DNA of 64,000 nt. It comes from Nonomuraea candida. Lineage in GTDB: Bacteria; Actinomycetota; Actinomycetes; Streptosporangiales; Streptosporangiaceae. The stretch spans positions 204,886 to 268,885 of the forward strand of contig NZ_JOAG01000010.1 in the NCBI RefSeq assembly GCF_000725485.1, given 5' to 3'. Shown piece by piece: positions 26,907-34,610 of the stretch (position 1 is its first letter; each line of letters opens with the position of its first letter). The position numbers and the translations under genes are program-made. The notes beneath the pieces were generated by a model. That model saw only the letters and a list, made by a program, of their open reading frames with translations. It was not told the DNA's origin and did no database searches.

Positions 26907-27029
26907 ATGAGCAGCACCCCCAGCCCGGAACCACCCCAGGAGCGGAAGCCGCGCAAGAAGATCACTGTCCGGCGGCTGGACAAGATCGAGCCCACGGCGA
27001 TGACGCCCAGCCACGGGAACTCCAACTGA
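26907..27029 (+). CDS. Putative RiPP precursor peptide (40 aa, C-terminal Asn)
   Basis: A short gene with an excellent AAGGAG ribosome-binding site four bases before the ATG. It encodes 40 residues: a Ser/Pro start, a Lys/Arg-rich middle (PRKKITVRRLDKIEP) and a Ser/His/Gly/Asn tail ending HGNSN. It has no Cys and no hydrophobic helix. It sits between the E1/ThiF gene and the membrane metalloprotease gene, as a precursor would. The middle could be the leader bound by the PqqD-like domain and the HGNSN end the modified core. In microcin C systems the MccB substrate ends in Asn. Family membership is inferred from context. Confidence 0.72.
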   Translation: MSSTPSPEPPQERKPRKKITVRRLDKIEPTAMTPSHGNSN

Positions 27030-27038
27030 TCCGCGTGC

Positions 27039-27056
27039 GGGCAGGGTGACCTGCCC
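27039..27056 (+). terminator. Hairpin between precursor peptide and metalloprotease genes
   Basis: A 7-bp perfect stem (GGGCAGG / CCTGCCC) closed by a GTGA tetraloop begins ten bases after the precursor stop, and the next gene follows within 21 bp. Its place suits partial termination or 3'-end protection, which would raise precursor mRNA over the enzyme mRNA. Confidence 0.55.
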
Positions 27057-27076
27057 CGCGCTCCTACTCCGCCGGG

Positions 27077-28276
27077 ATGCGTGTGCCTTTGACCGTCGCC
27101 TTCCACCGCCTGGGCGTCCGCCGCGACGGCGACGAGTGGATCGTCGGGCGGGTGGACTCCGGCGACTTCGTGGCCGTGCCGGAGGAGGGGCTGCGCGCCA
27201 TCCGCCTCCTCCAGGCCGGGCTGGGCGTCGAGGAGGTGCGCGCGCGGCTGCTGGAGGAGACCGGGACCGACCTCGACGTGGAGGACTTCGTCACCGACCT
27301 GGCGGAGGCGGGCCTGGTGGCCGCGATCGACGGCCGCGCCGTCCCGGGCCCGCCGTCGCCGCGGCCCACGTTCCCGTGGCTGCGGCCCCGGCACCTGCGC
27401 TGGGCGCTGCATCCCGCGCTGCACCTGTCGCTGCTGGCCCCGATCGGGGCCGGGGTCGTCTGCCTGGCGCTGCGGCCCTCGATCTTCCCCGGCTGGGACG
27501 CCGTCTTCTGGACCGAGCACGGCGCCCTCGTCCTGCTGACCTGGGCGGCGGTCGCCTGGCTGACCACCGGCCTGCACGAGCTGGCCCACCTGTGCACCGC
27601 GCGTGCCGCCGGCGTGCCGGCGCGGATCACGCTCGGCACGCGCCTGCAGTTCCTCGTCGCCCAGACGGACGTCTCGGGGGTGTGGCTGGCGCCGGCCCGG
27701 GTGCGCGTCACCGTCTACCTGTCCGGCGTCGCCGTGGACCTGGCGATCTGCGGGCTGGCGCTGACCTGGGCGTTCTTCATGGGGCCGCATCCGGTCCTGG
27801 CGTGGGTGACGCTCGTGCAGGTGCTGCGGCTGGCCAACCAGCTGCTGGTGTTCATGCGTACGGACCTGTACTTCCTGCTCCAGGACCTGACGGGCTGCCG
27901 GAACCTGTACGGGAACGGCGCGGCGTACGTGCGCGCCCTGCTGCGCGGCCGGCGCGGGACGCTGGCCGCGCTGCCGCCGCGCGAACGGCGCAGCGTCCGG
28001 CTCTACGCGATGGTGCAGAGCGCCGGCACCGTCACCTGCGTCGCGTTCGCGCTGCTGGTGACGCTGCCGCTGGTGGTCAACCTCGTGCTGCACGCCGGGC
28101 GGGACCTGGTGCTGGCGCGCGATCCGCTGGCGATGGCCGAGGCCCTCGTGGTGCTGGCGGTCATCATCGTGCCGGACGTCCTGTGGGTGCGCGCGTGGTG
28201 GCGCCGGCACGGCCATCGGGTACGGCGGGGCGCGGCGGCCGTACGCCACGGCCTCCTCCGGCCCCGGCCGCACTGA
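27077..28276 (+). CDS. M50-like membrane zinc metalloprotease with N-terminal PqqD-like domain
   Basis: 399 residues from ATG (MRVPLTVAFHRLGVR). Residues 1-90 form a second PqqD-like winged-helix segment (EEVRARLLEETG, EDFVTDLAEAGLV). A polytopic membrane part follows with the zinc motif HELAH in a helix (TTGLHELAHLCTA) and further helices. The layout matches the YydH/HExxH-type putative peptide zinc metalloproteases seen in RiPP clusters, which are thought to cut or export modified peptides. A downstream M50-type Asp (TDLYFLLQDL region) may complete the site. Both this protein and the E1 enzyme having peptide-recognition domains supports a shared peptide substrate. Confidence 0.8.
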   Translation: MRVPLTVAFHRLGVRRDGDEWIVGRVDSGDFVAVPEEGLRAIRLLQAGLGVEEVRARLLEETGTDLDVEDFVTDLAEAGLVAAIDGRAVPGPPSPRPTFPWLRPRHLRWALHPALHLSLLAPIGAGVVCLALRPSIFPGWDAVFWTEHGALVLLTWAAVAWLTTGLHELAHLCTARAAGVPARITLGTRLQFLVAQTDVSGVWLAPARVRVTVYLSGVAVDLAICGLALTWAFFMGPHPVLAWVTLVQVLRLANQLLVFMRTDLYFLLQDLTGCRNLYGNGAAYVRALLRGRRGTLAALPPRERRSVRLYAMVQSAGTVTCVAFALLVTLPLVVNLVLHAGRDLVLARDPLAMAEALVVLAVIIVPDVLWVRAWWRRHGHRVRRGAAAVRHGLLRPRPH

Positions 28277-28395
28277 TCGCGCGGAACCGCGCCCGGCGAT
28301 GGCCAGAAGATGCCCTCCGTGCTCAGATGGACGAGGCGGACCGATCATCGAGGCCCGCCGATCACGTCAGCCCCTGCCCGGAAGGTGAGACGTCC

Positions 28396-30717
28396 ATGAG
28401 TCATCCGCAGCACGAAGGGTTGAGCCGGCGCCGGGTCCTCGGCGGGGCGGCCGGGCTGGCCGCCGGAGCCGCGGCCACCGCCGCGGGGCTGCCGTCCGCC
28501 GCCTCCGCGGCGACACCCGCCCCGCAGGAGCTCGCCCGCCTGCGCAGGCAGGCGGCGCGGGTGACGATCACCCGCGACGACTGGGGCATCCCGCACGTGA
28601 CGGGCAGGACCGACGCCGACGCGGTCTTCGGCATGATGTACGCCCAGGCCGAGGACGACTTCAACCGCATCGAGCACAACTACCTGGTCAGCCTGGGCCG
28701 GCTCGCCGAGGCCGAGGGCGAGGGCGCGATCTGGCAGGACCTGCGCCAGCGGCTGTTCGTCGATCCGCGCGCCCTGAGGAGGGACTACGAGCGGTGCCCC
28801 GGCTGGTTACGCCGGCTGATGCGGGCCTGGGCCGACGGGCTCAACTACTACCTCGCCACGCATCCCGAGGTGCGCCCGCGCGTGCTCGACCGGTTCGAGC
28901 CGTGGATGCCGCTGAGCTTCTCGGAGGGCAGCATCGGCGGCGACATCGAGCGGGTGCCGCTCACCCAGCTCGAAGCCTTCTACGGCGGCCGGCCGGCGCC
29001 GATGACCGACGAGGAGCGCGCGCTGCTCCTCCACGAGCCCAGAGGCTCGAACGGCATGGCCATCGCGCCCCGCCGCACGAGGGACGGCCGCGCGCTGCTG
29101 CTGATCAACCCGCACACCAGCTTCTTCTTCCGCTCCGAGCAGCACGTGACGAGCGAGGAGGGGCTCGACGTCTACGGCGCGGCCACCTGGGGCCAGTTCT
29201 TCGTCTACCAGGGCTTCAACGCGCACGCGGGCTGGATGCACACCTCCAGCGGCGTGGACAACGTGGACGAGTTCGCCGAGACGATCGTGACCGGGGCGGA
29301 CGGCAGCCGTTCCTACCGCTACGGCGACGCGCTGCGCCGGGTGACCACCAGGACGATCACCCTGGACCACCGGACGGCGGACGGCGGGCTGGCGCGGCGC
29401 ACGTTCACCACCTACGCCACCCACCACGGGCCGATCGTGCGCGAGGCGGACGGCAAGTGGATCGCGTTCGCGCTGATGAACCGCCCGGTCGAGGCGCTGC
29501 AGCAGAGCTTCCTGCGCACGAAGGCGCACGACTACCGCGGTTTCCTCAAGGTGGCGGCCTTCAAGGCGAACAGCTCGAACAACACGGTCTTCGCCGACTC
29601 GAAGGGCGAGATCGCCTTCCTCGTGCCGCAGTTCATGCCGCTGCGCGACGACCGCTTCGACTATCGCCGTCCGGTGGACGGCAGCGACCCGGCGACCGAC
29701 TGGCGCGGGCTGCACAGCCTGGCGAGCCTGCCGCAGGCGGTGAACCCGCGCAACGGCTGGGTGTTCAACACCAACAACTGGCCGTGGACCGCGGCGGGCC
29801 CGGACAGCCCCGAGGCCGCCGACCACCCGCGCTACTTCGACCAGGCCGGCGAGAACCCGCGCGGGCCGCAGGCGATCCGGGTGCTGAGCGCGCGCGCCGA
29901 CTTCACCCCGCAGGCGCTGATCGAGGCCGCCTTCGACCCCTACCTCACCGCCTTCGCCCGGCTGCTGCCCGGCCTGGTCGCGGCCTGGGACGCGCTGCCC
30001 GGCGGCGACCCGCGCAAGGCCGCGCTGGCCGGCCCGGTCGAGCTGCTGCGCGGGTGGGACCACCGCTGGGCCGCGGACTCGGCGGCGACGTCACTGGCCG
30101 CGGACCCGGCGGCGACGTCACTCGCCGCGGACCCGGCGGCGACGTCACTGGCCGCGGACTCGGCGGCGACATCGCTGGCCGTGTTCTGGGGTGACGCGAT
30201 CTGGGCGGTCGCGCTCCAGCCCGCCCGGGACGCGGGCCTGTCGGTCTGGGACTACCTGGCCGGGCGCGCGACCGACGCGCAGCGGCTCGCGGCGCTCGAC
30301 GAGGCGGTGTCGCGGCTGACGCGGGACTTCGGCGGCTGGCGGGTGCCCTGGGGTGAGATCAACCGGTTCCAGCGCAATGACGGCGCGATCGTGCAGCGGT
30401 TCGACGACGCCAAGCCGAGCCTGCCCGTGCCGTTCACCTCCGCGCGCTGGGGCTCCCTCGCCTCCTTCGGGGCCGGCCGCCATCCGGGGACCAGGCGTTA
30501 CTACGGCACCAGCGGCAACAGCTTCGTCGCGGTGGTGGAGTTCGGGCCGCGGGTGCGCGCCTGGGCGATCACGGCGGGCGGCGCGAGCGGGCACCCCGGC
30601 TCGCCGCACTTCACCGACCAGGCCGAGCGGTACGCCGCCGGCGACCTGCGGCCCGTCCACTTCCACCCCGGCGACCTCGAAGGCCACGTCGAGCGGCGCT
30701 ACCGGCCGGGCGAGTGA
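28396..30717 (+). CDS. Tat-exported penicillin acylase-family hydrolase
   Basis: 773 residues from the ATG after GAAGGTGAG. The N-terminus carries a twin-arginine signal (LSRRRVLGG, then a hydrophobic Ala-rich stretch). The Ntn-hydrolase nucleophile fits Ser218 in RGSNGMAI, which autocatalytic cleavage would expose as the N-terminus of the beta chain. Family members hydrolyse amides such as penicillins, acyl-homoserine lactones or lipopeptide acyl chains; the substrate is not evident. Residues about 559-594 are four copies of a nine-residue AADSAATSL unit that interrupt the domain. It follows the peptide-modification cassette by 119 bp and could act on its product, which is inference. Confidence 0.88.
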   Translation: MSHPQHEGLSRRRVLGGAAGLAAGAAATAAGLPSAASAATPAPQELARLRRQAARVTITRDDWGIPHVTGRTDADAVFGMMYAQAEDDFNRIEHNYLVSLGRLAEAEGEGAIWQDLRQRLFVDPRALRRDYERCPGWLRRLMRAWADGLNYYLATHPEVRPRVLDRFEPWMPLSFSEGSIGGDIERVPLTQLEAFYGGRPAPMTDEERALLLHEPRGSNGMAIAPRRTRDGRALLLINPHTSFFFRSEQHVTSEEGLDVYGAATWGQFFVYQGFNAHAGWMHTSSGVDNVDEFAETIVTGADGSRSYRYGDALRRVTTRTITLDHRTADGGLARRTFTTYATHHGPIVREADGKWIAFALMNRPVEALQQSFLRTKAHDYRGFLKVAAFKANSSNNTVFADSKGEIAFLVPQFMPLRDDRFDYRRPVDGSDPATDWRGLHSLASLPQAVNPRNGWVFNTNNWPWTAAGPDSPEAADHPRYFDQAGENPRGPQAIRVLSARADFTPQALIEAAFDPYLTAFARLLPGLVAAWDALPGGDPRKAALAGPVELLRGWDHRWAADSAATSLAADPAATSLAADPAATSLAADSAATSLAVFWGDAIWAVALQPARDAGLSVWDYLAGRATDAQRLAALDEAVSRLTRDFGGWRVPWGEINRFQRNDGAIVQRFDDAKPSLPVPFTSARWGSLASFGAGRHPGTRRYYGTSGNSFVAVVEFGPRVRAWAITAGGASGHPGSPHFTDQAERYAAGDLRPVHFHPGDLEGHVERRYRPGE
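30070..30177 (+). repeat. Four in-frame 27-bp tandem repeats inside the acylase gene
   Basis: Four copies encode AADSAATSL or AADPAATSL. Near-identity at DNA level (only a few changes per unit) points to recent slippage or unequal exchange. The insert lies between the RWDHRW-type helix and the FWGDAIW segment, probably in a surface loop. Confidence 0.92.
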
Positions 30718-30718
30718 C

Positions 30719-32224
30719 CTAGTCCTCCTCCGTGAACACCACCTCGCGGCGGCGGCGGATCGCCGGCAGCACGGCGACGACGAGCGCCGCCACGGTCAGG
30801 GCCAGGAGCACCGCGGAGATCGGCCGGGTCACGAAGACCGTCACGTCGCCCCGGTTGATGATGAGCGCCCGCCGCAGGTTCTCCTCCAGCAGCGGCCCGA
30901 GGACGAAGCCGAGCAGCAGCGGCGCCGGCTCGCAGCCGCACTTGATCAGGAGGTAGCCCAGCAGCCCGAAGAAGACGATCGCGTAGACGTCGTAGGCGTT
31001 GAACCCCAGGGAGTAGGTGCCGATCGCGGCGAACAGGATGATCATCGGGAACAGCACCTGGTACGGGATGCGCAGCATCCGCACCCAGAGGCCGATCAGC
31101 GGCAGGTTCAGCAGCACCAGCAGCACGTTCCCGATCCACATCGACGCGATCAGCCCCCAGAACAGCGCCGGCTGGTCGGTGATGACGTTCGGGCCGGGGG
31201 TGATGCCGTGCACGATGAACGCGCCCACCATCAGCGCCATGACCGGGTGGGCGGGCAGGCCCAGGGTGAGCAGCGGGATGAACGACGTCTGCGCGGCGGC
31301 GTTGTTGGCCGACTCGGGGCCGGCGACGCCCTCGATCGCGCCGCTCCCGAACTCCTGCCGCCGCTTCGAGACGCGCTTCTCGACGGCGTAGGAGGTGAAC
31401 GAGGCCAGCACGTGGCCCCCGCCGGGCAGGACGCCGAGCGCGGCGCCCAGGCCGGTGCCCCGCAGGATCGGGCCGACGATCCGGCGGCGCTCCTCGCGGG
31501 TGGGCCAGAGGTTGCTCACCCTGTTGATGACGGCGACGCGGGTGCGCTCGTTCTCCAGGTTGCGCAGGATCTCGGCCACGCCGAACATGCCGACGGCGAC
31601 CGAGACGAAGTCGATGCCGCCGTACAGTTCTCGCCGGCCGAACACGAAGCGCGGCGTGCCGGTGTAGATGTCCTGGCCGACGGTGCCGAGCAGGACGCCG
31701 AGGGCGATCATCGCCAGCGCCTTGAGCGTGCTGCCCCGGGCCAGCGCGATCGACACGATCAGGCCGAGCAGCACCAGCGAGAAGTACTCGGCCGGACCGA
31801 ACCGCAGCGCGACGCGGGCCAGCGGCGGGGCCGCGACGGCCAGCGCGACGGTGGCCACCGTGCCCGCGACGAAGGAGCCGATCGCGGCGGCGGCCAGCGC
31901 CGCGCCCGCCCGGCCCTGGCGGGCCATCTCGTGCCCGTCCAGCGCGGTGACCGCGGCCGACGACTCGCCGGGCAGGTTGATCAGGATGGCGGTGGTCGAG
32001 CCGCCGTACTGGGCGCCGTAGTAGATGCCGGCCAGCATGATCAGCGCCGTGACCGGCTCGAAGCTGAACGTGATCGGCAGCAGCATCGCCACCGTGGCCG
32101 TCGGGCCGATGCCGGGCAGCACGCCGACGGCCGTGCCGAGCAGGACTCCGACGAAGCAGTAGAGGACGTTCTGGACCAGCAGGGCGGTGGAGAAGCCCAG
32201 CGCGAGGTTGTCGAGAAGTTCCAT
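30719..32224 (-). CDS. tctA: Tripartite tricarboxylate transporter, large permease TctA
   Basis: 501 residues with about eleven or twelve membrane helices. Family signatures are present: GVLPGIGPTATVAMLLP near the N-terminus, YYGAQYGGSTTAILINLPGE and GVLPGGGHVLASF. It forms the channel of a binding-protein-dependent, sodium-driven carboxylate importer, classically for citrate. It is last in a tctC-tctB-tctA operon and convergent with the acylase gene, with one base between stops. Confidence 0.93.
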   Translation of the reverse strand: MELLDNLALGFSTALLVQNVLYCFVGVLLGTAVGVLPGIGPTATVAMLLPITFSFEPVTALIMLAGIYYGAQYGGSTTAILINLPGESSAAVTALDGHEMARQGRAGAALAAAAIGSFVAGTVATVALAVAAPPLARVALRFGPAEYFSLVLLGLIVSIALARGSTLKALAMIALGVLLGTVGQDIYTGTPRFVFGRRELYGGIDFVSVAVGMFGVAEILRNLENERTRVAVINRVSNLWPTREERRRIVGPILRGTGLGAALGVLPGGGHVLASFTSYAVEKRVSKRRQEFGSGAIEGVAGPESANNAAAQTSFIPLLTLGLPAHPVMALMVGAFIVHGITPGPNVITDQPALFWGLIASMWIGNVLLVLLNLPLIGLWVRMLRIPYQVLFPMIILFAAIGTYSLGFNAYDVYAIVFFGLLGYLLIKCGCEPAPLLLGFVLGPLLEENLRRALIINRGDVTVFVTRPISAVLLALTVAALVVAVLPAIRRRREVVFTEED

Positions 32225-32247
32225 GCCTCACAAATCCGGATTCCGTG

Positions 32248-32709
32248 TCAGAACCCCAGCCACGGGCCCCACAAGGGGATGCGCAACTGCAGTCCGACGA
32301 CGAAGATGAGCGTGGCGGCCACGGTCAGCCCGGCCGCCACCAGCACGGCCGTCAGGGGCCGCACCCGCGTGCTGGCCAGGGTGGTGAGCAGGGCGGTCAC
32401 CGCCGACGCCGGCACGAACCCGAGGCCGCGTACGGTGAAGCCGAAGAACACCAGCGCCGCCACGATGACGGCGACCGCGCGCCAGGGGATCGGCCCGAAC
32501 GCGATCACCTCGCCCGCGACCAGCCCCTTGACCAGGATCGCCAGCCCCAGGCCGGCCACGGCCACGCCGGCCAGCAGCGGGAAGGCGCCGGGGCCCATCC
32601 GCAGCGGGGTGCCCAGCTCGTAGCCGAGCGACCCCGCCACGAACGCGCCACCGATCAGCACGAAGATCCCCCCGGCGAGCACGTCGGGGAAGGAGCGGCG
32701 GCGCTCCAC
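32248..32709 (-). CDS. tctB: Tripartite tricarboxylate transporter, small subunit TctB
   Basis: 153 residues with four predicted membrane helices. It opens with RRRSFPDVLAGGIFVLIGGAF and a TctB-typical LGTPLRMGPGAFPL segment. It is the poorly conserved small membrane partner of TctA. It starts one base before the end of tctC (adjacent stop/start), and tctA follows after 23 bp. Confidence 0.9.
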   Translation of the reverse strand: MERRRSFPDVLAGGIFVLIGGAFVAGSLGYELGTPLRMGPGAFPLLAGVAVAGLGLAILVKGLVAGEVIAFGPIPWRAVAVIVAALVFFGFTVRGLGFVPASAVTALLTTLASTRVRPLTAVLVAAGLTVAATLIFVVGLQLRIPLWGPWLGF

Positions 32710-32710
32710 C

Positions 32711-33742
32711 TCAGGACGCCTTGACGCCGGCGTCGGCGATGACCTTCGCCCAGGTGCCGAGCTGCTCTTCGAGCTTGGTCCGGTGCGCCTGCGGGGTCGC
32801 GTCCTCGGCCGGGACCGGCGCGGTGCCGAGCTTGGCCATCTGGTCCACGACCTTCTGGTCGGCCAGCGCCGTCTTCAGCGCCTCCGACAGCTTTTGCACC
32901 ACGTCCTGCGGCGTGCCGGCCGGGACGTAGAGGCCGTGCCAGACGCTGACCTGGAGCTGCGGCAGCCCGGCCTCGGTGGTGGTGGGCAGGTCGGGCATGC
33001 TCTTCACCCGCTCCGGCGTCGTGACGGCGTACGCCTTGACCTCGCCCGCGGTGATCTGGCCGCTGGTGTTGGTGGTCTGGTCGCACATGAAGTCCACCTG
33101 GCCGCCGACGAGGTCGGTCAGCGCGGGGCCGGTGCCCTCGTACGGGACCTCCTGCAGCTTCACCCCGGCGGCGGTCTGGAACAGCAGGCCGCACAGGTGG
33201 GAGGCGGCGCCGATGCCGGCGTTGGCCAGCGTGACCTTGCCGGCGTTCGCCTTGACGTGGGCGACCAGGTCCTTGAGCGTGGCGGGCGCGAAGTCCTTGC
33301 GGGCGACGACCGTCATCGGCACCTCGGTGACGAGCCCGACCGTCTGGAAGCTCTCCAGCGGCTTGTAGCCCAGGTCCTGGTAGAGGGCGGGCGCGGTGGA
33401 CATGCCGATGTGGTGCATGAGCACGGTGTAGCCGTCGGGCTCGGCCCGGGAGACCTCGCCGGCGCCGACGGTGCCACCCGCGCCCTCGACGTTCTGGACG
33501 ACCACCTTCGTGCCGAGCTTGGCGGCCATCGGCTCGGCGATCAGGCGGGTGACGGTGTCGGTGGGGCCACCCGCGCTGAACGGGACGACGATCGTGATGT
33601 TCCGGTCCGGGTAGCCTCCGCCCCCGGTGGCGCCGGTGGTGCCCGTGGTGCCGCCGTTCCCGGAACAGGCGGCGGCGAGCGAGACGGCGCCGATGGCGGC
33701 GATCATTCGTGCGGCGGCCCGGTACCTGCTGGTCGTGGTCAT
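32711..33742 (-). CDS. tctC: Tripartite tricarboxylate transporter substrate-binding lipoprotein TctC
   Basis: 343 residues. A lipoprotein signal with lipobox SLAAAC (Cys near residue 26) is followed by a Gly/Thr-rich linker. The Bug/TctC binding domain begins YPDRNITIVVPFSAGGPTD, which is the family hallmark. It captures a carboxylate outside the membrane for TctAB. It is first gene of the tctCBA operon and divergent from a two-component system, as in the classical tct locus. Confidence 0.93.
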   Translation of the reverse strand: MTTTSRYRAAARMIAAIGAVSLAAACSGNGGTTGTTGATGGGGYPDRNITIVVPFSAGGPTDTVTRLIAEPMAAKLGTKVVVQNVEGAGGTVGAGEVSRAEPDGYTVLMHHIGMSTAPALYQDLGYKPLESFQTVGLVTEVPMTVVARKDFAPATLKDLVAHVKANAGKVTLANAGIGAASHLCGLLFQTAAGVKLQEVPYEGTGPALTDLVGGQVDFMCDQTTNTSGQITAGEVKAYAVTTPERVKSMPDLPTTTEAGLPQLQVSVWHGLYVPAGTPQDVVQKLSEALKTALADQKVVDQMAKLGTAPVPAEDATPQAHRTKLEEQLGTWAKVIADAGVKAS

Positions 33743-33920
33743 ATCGCGGCCTCCTCGTCAGCGCATGCGCATGTGTCGGTGAGTGCTCGGCCTCAGGATC
33801 GGCTGGCAGGGACGCGGATGGTGTCAGGGTAAACCCGGGGAATGCGCCTGATACGTCAGAGGAATCCCAAGAAGTGAAGGGGTGCCGCGAGTGTCGGCCC
33901 GCGCCGTACAATCCGCCGGT

Positions 33921-34604
33921 ATGCGGATCACGATCATCGAGGATGACGACCGCGTGGCGCGGGGTCTGGTGACGGTCCTGACCCAGGCGGGCTTCGAGGT
34001 GCGCCGCATCGCCACCGCCGCCGAGGCCGTGCGCGCCGCCCCCACCGACGTGGTCCTGGTCGACCTGAACCTGCCCGACGGCGACGGGCTCGACGTGATC
34101 CGCCGGCTGCGCGACCGCCCCGAGACCGCCGTCATCGCCGTGACGGCCCGGTCGGAGGAGCACGAACGGGTCCGCGGCCTGCGCGCCGGGGCCGACGACT
34201 ACATCGTCAAGCCGTTCGGCATCCCGGAGCTGCTGGCCAGGATCGACGCCGTGCTGCGGCGCACTCGGGCGGCCCGCGCGCTCAGCCACCCCGGCGAGCC
34301 GCTCGTCCGCGGGCCGATGCGGATCGGTGTCGGCACCCGCGAGGTCACCGTGGCCGGCGCGCCCGTGACCCTGACCCGCAAGGAGTTCGAGCTGCTCCTG
34401 CTGCTGGCCCGGCGGGCCCCGAACGTGGTGAGCCGCGACGTCATCCTCGACCAGATCTGGGGCGCGACCTGGGAGGCGTCCAGCCGCACCCTCGACACGC
34501 ACATCGCGGCGTTACGGCAGAAGATCGGGCCGGCCGTGCTCATCCGCACCATCCACGGGGTCGGCTATCGGCTCCTGGCCGACCAGCCGGAGCTGATCGG
34601 CTGA
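33921..34604 (+). CDS. OmpR-family response regulator, TctD-like
   Basis: 227 residues from the ATG MRITIIEDDD. The receiver domain has acidic EDDD, phospho-acceptor Asp in VLVDLNLPDGDG, Thr in VTARSEEHE and Lys in IVKPFGIPE. A winged-helix output domain with TLTRKEFELLLLLARR and TIHGVGYRL follows. It is divergent from tctCBA and six bases before the kinase gene, the arrangement of TctD with TctE, so it probably induces the transporter when the carboxylate is present. Confidence 0.9.
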   Translation: MRITIIEDDDRVARGLVTVLTQAGFEVRRIATAAEAVRAAPTDVVLVDLNLPDGDGLDVIRRLRDRPETAVIAVTARSEEHERVRGLRAGADDYIVKPFGIPELLARIDAVLRRTRAARALSHPGEPLVRGPMRIGVGTREVTVAGAPVTLTRKEFELLLLLARRAPNVVSRDVILDQIWGATWEASSRTLDTHIAALRQKIGPAVLIRTIHGVGYRLLADQPELIG

Positions 34605-34610
34605 CGCGCC

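Noticed and set aside
27046..28395. Long N-terminal extension of the acylase frame
   Set aside because: It overlaps the metalloprotease gene in another frame and has shadow composition; the Tat signal starts at 28396.
28801..30194. Frames on both strands across the acylase gene
   Set aside because: Arg/Gly-rich or Val/Arg-rich shadows; the acylase frame has a Tat signal, an Ntn nucleophile and continuous family-like sequence.
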